Below, piece after piece: positions 6,259-6,263 of a DNA stretch of 6,263 bases; position 1 is the first letter of the stretch, and each line of letters starts with the position of its first letter. Position numbers and translations under genes: made by a program. The notes beneath the pieces are model-generated. The model was not told where the DNA came from. It worked only from the letters and a program-made list of their open reading frames with translations, and ran no database searches. The stretch lies in contig CANRHA010000104.1 in assembly GCA_947630315.1 (NCBI GenBank), positions 1 to 6,263 on the forward strand, read 5' to 3'. Origin of the DNA: an uncultured Clostridia bacterium (GTDB taxonomy: Bacteria; Bacillota; Clostridia; Oscillospirales; Ruminococcaceae).

Positions 6259-6263
6259 GCGCC

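Noticed and set aside
6129..6263. Plus-strand open frame starting ATGGGCGGG and open to the window end
   Set aside because: Its length is explained by the lack of stop codons in the GC-rich cloverleaf; the translation is Arg/Pro/Gly-rich and has no RBS.
1..6263. CRISPR array, insertion sequence, transposase or phage genes
   Set aside because: No regularly spaced direct repeats, no transposase or integrase motifs and no phage-like proteins were seen in any frame.

Overview
The window looks like a chromosomal segment from a low-to-mid GC Gram-positive anaerobe, most likely a gut-type Clostridia (Oscillospiraceae/Ruminococcaceae-like). This assignment is inferred from strong GGAGG-type ribosome binding sites, sigma-A consensus promoters, a TTG start codon, the style of the protein sequences and the absence of any outer-membrane partner for the exporter. 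No rRNA or other taxonomic marker is present. All supported genes lie on the minus strand, so transcription runs from right to left.

Layout, in the direction of transcription. (1) Positions 5837-6263 hold no convincing gene. The right end carries a very GC-rich 121-bp element (6138-6258) in which every base is accounted for by a perfect cloverleaf: an outer two-part stem and three hairpins meeting at a junction with no unpaired bases. About 160 bp further left is a minus-strand intrinsic terminator (5936-5977), which closes whatever transcript enters from beyond the window. (2) A sigma-A type promoter (5781-5809) starts a three-gene operon: a MacB/LolD-type ABC ATPase with an unusual Pro/Ala/Glu-rich C-terminal tail (4735-5724), a 729-residue secreted, membrane-anchored protein made of Ig-like beta-sandwich modules (2540-4729), and a MacB/FtsX-family permease (1029-2507). 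The operon ends at a clean hairpin terminator (986-1006). (3) A separate promoter with perfect consensus boxes and 17-bp spacing (904-932) drives a glycogen/alpha-glucan phosphorylase, of which the first 287 residues lie in the window (1-861) from a TTG start.

How the genes fit together: the ATPase and permease would form a type VII (MacB-like) ABC machine. The HlyD/MacA-type adaptor usually encoded with such pairs is missing, and a membrane-anchored multi-Ig protein, translationally coupled to the ATPase, sits in its place. The machine may therefore export, sense or move something at the cell surface through this protein, but its substrate cannot be read from the sequence. The phosphorylase is a separate transcription unit in glycogen/maltodextrin breakdown. 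The two least explained items are the cloverleaf element and the Ig-protein/ABC arrangement.
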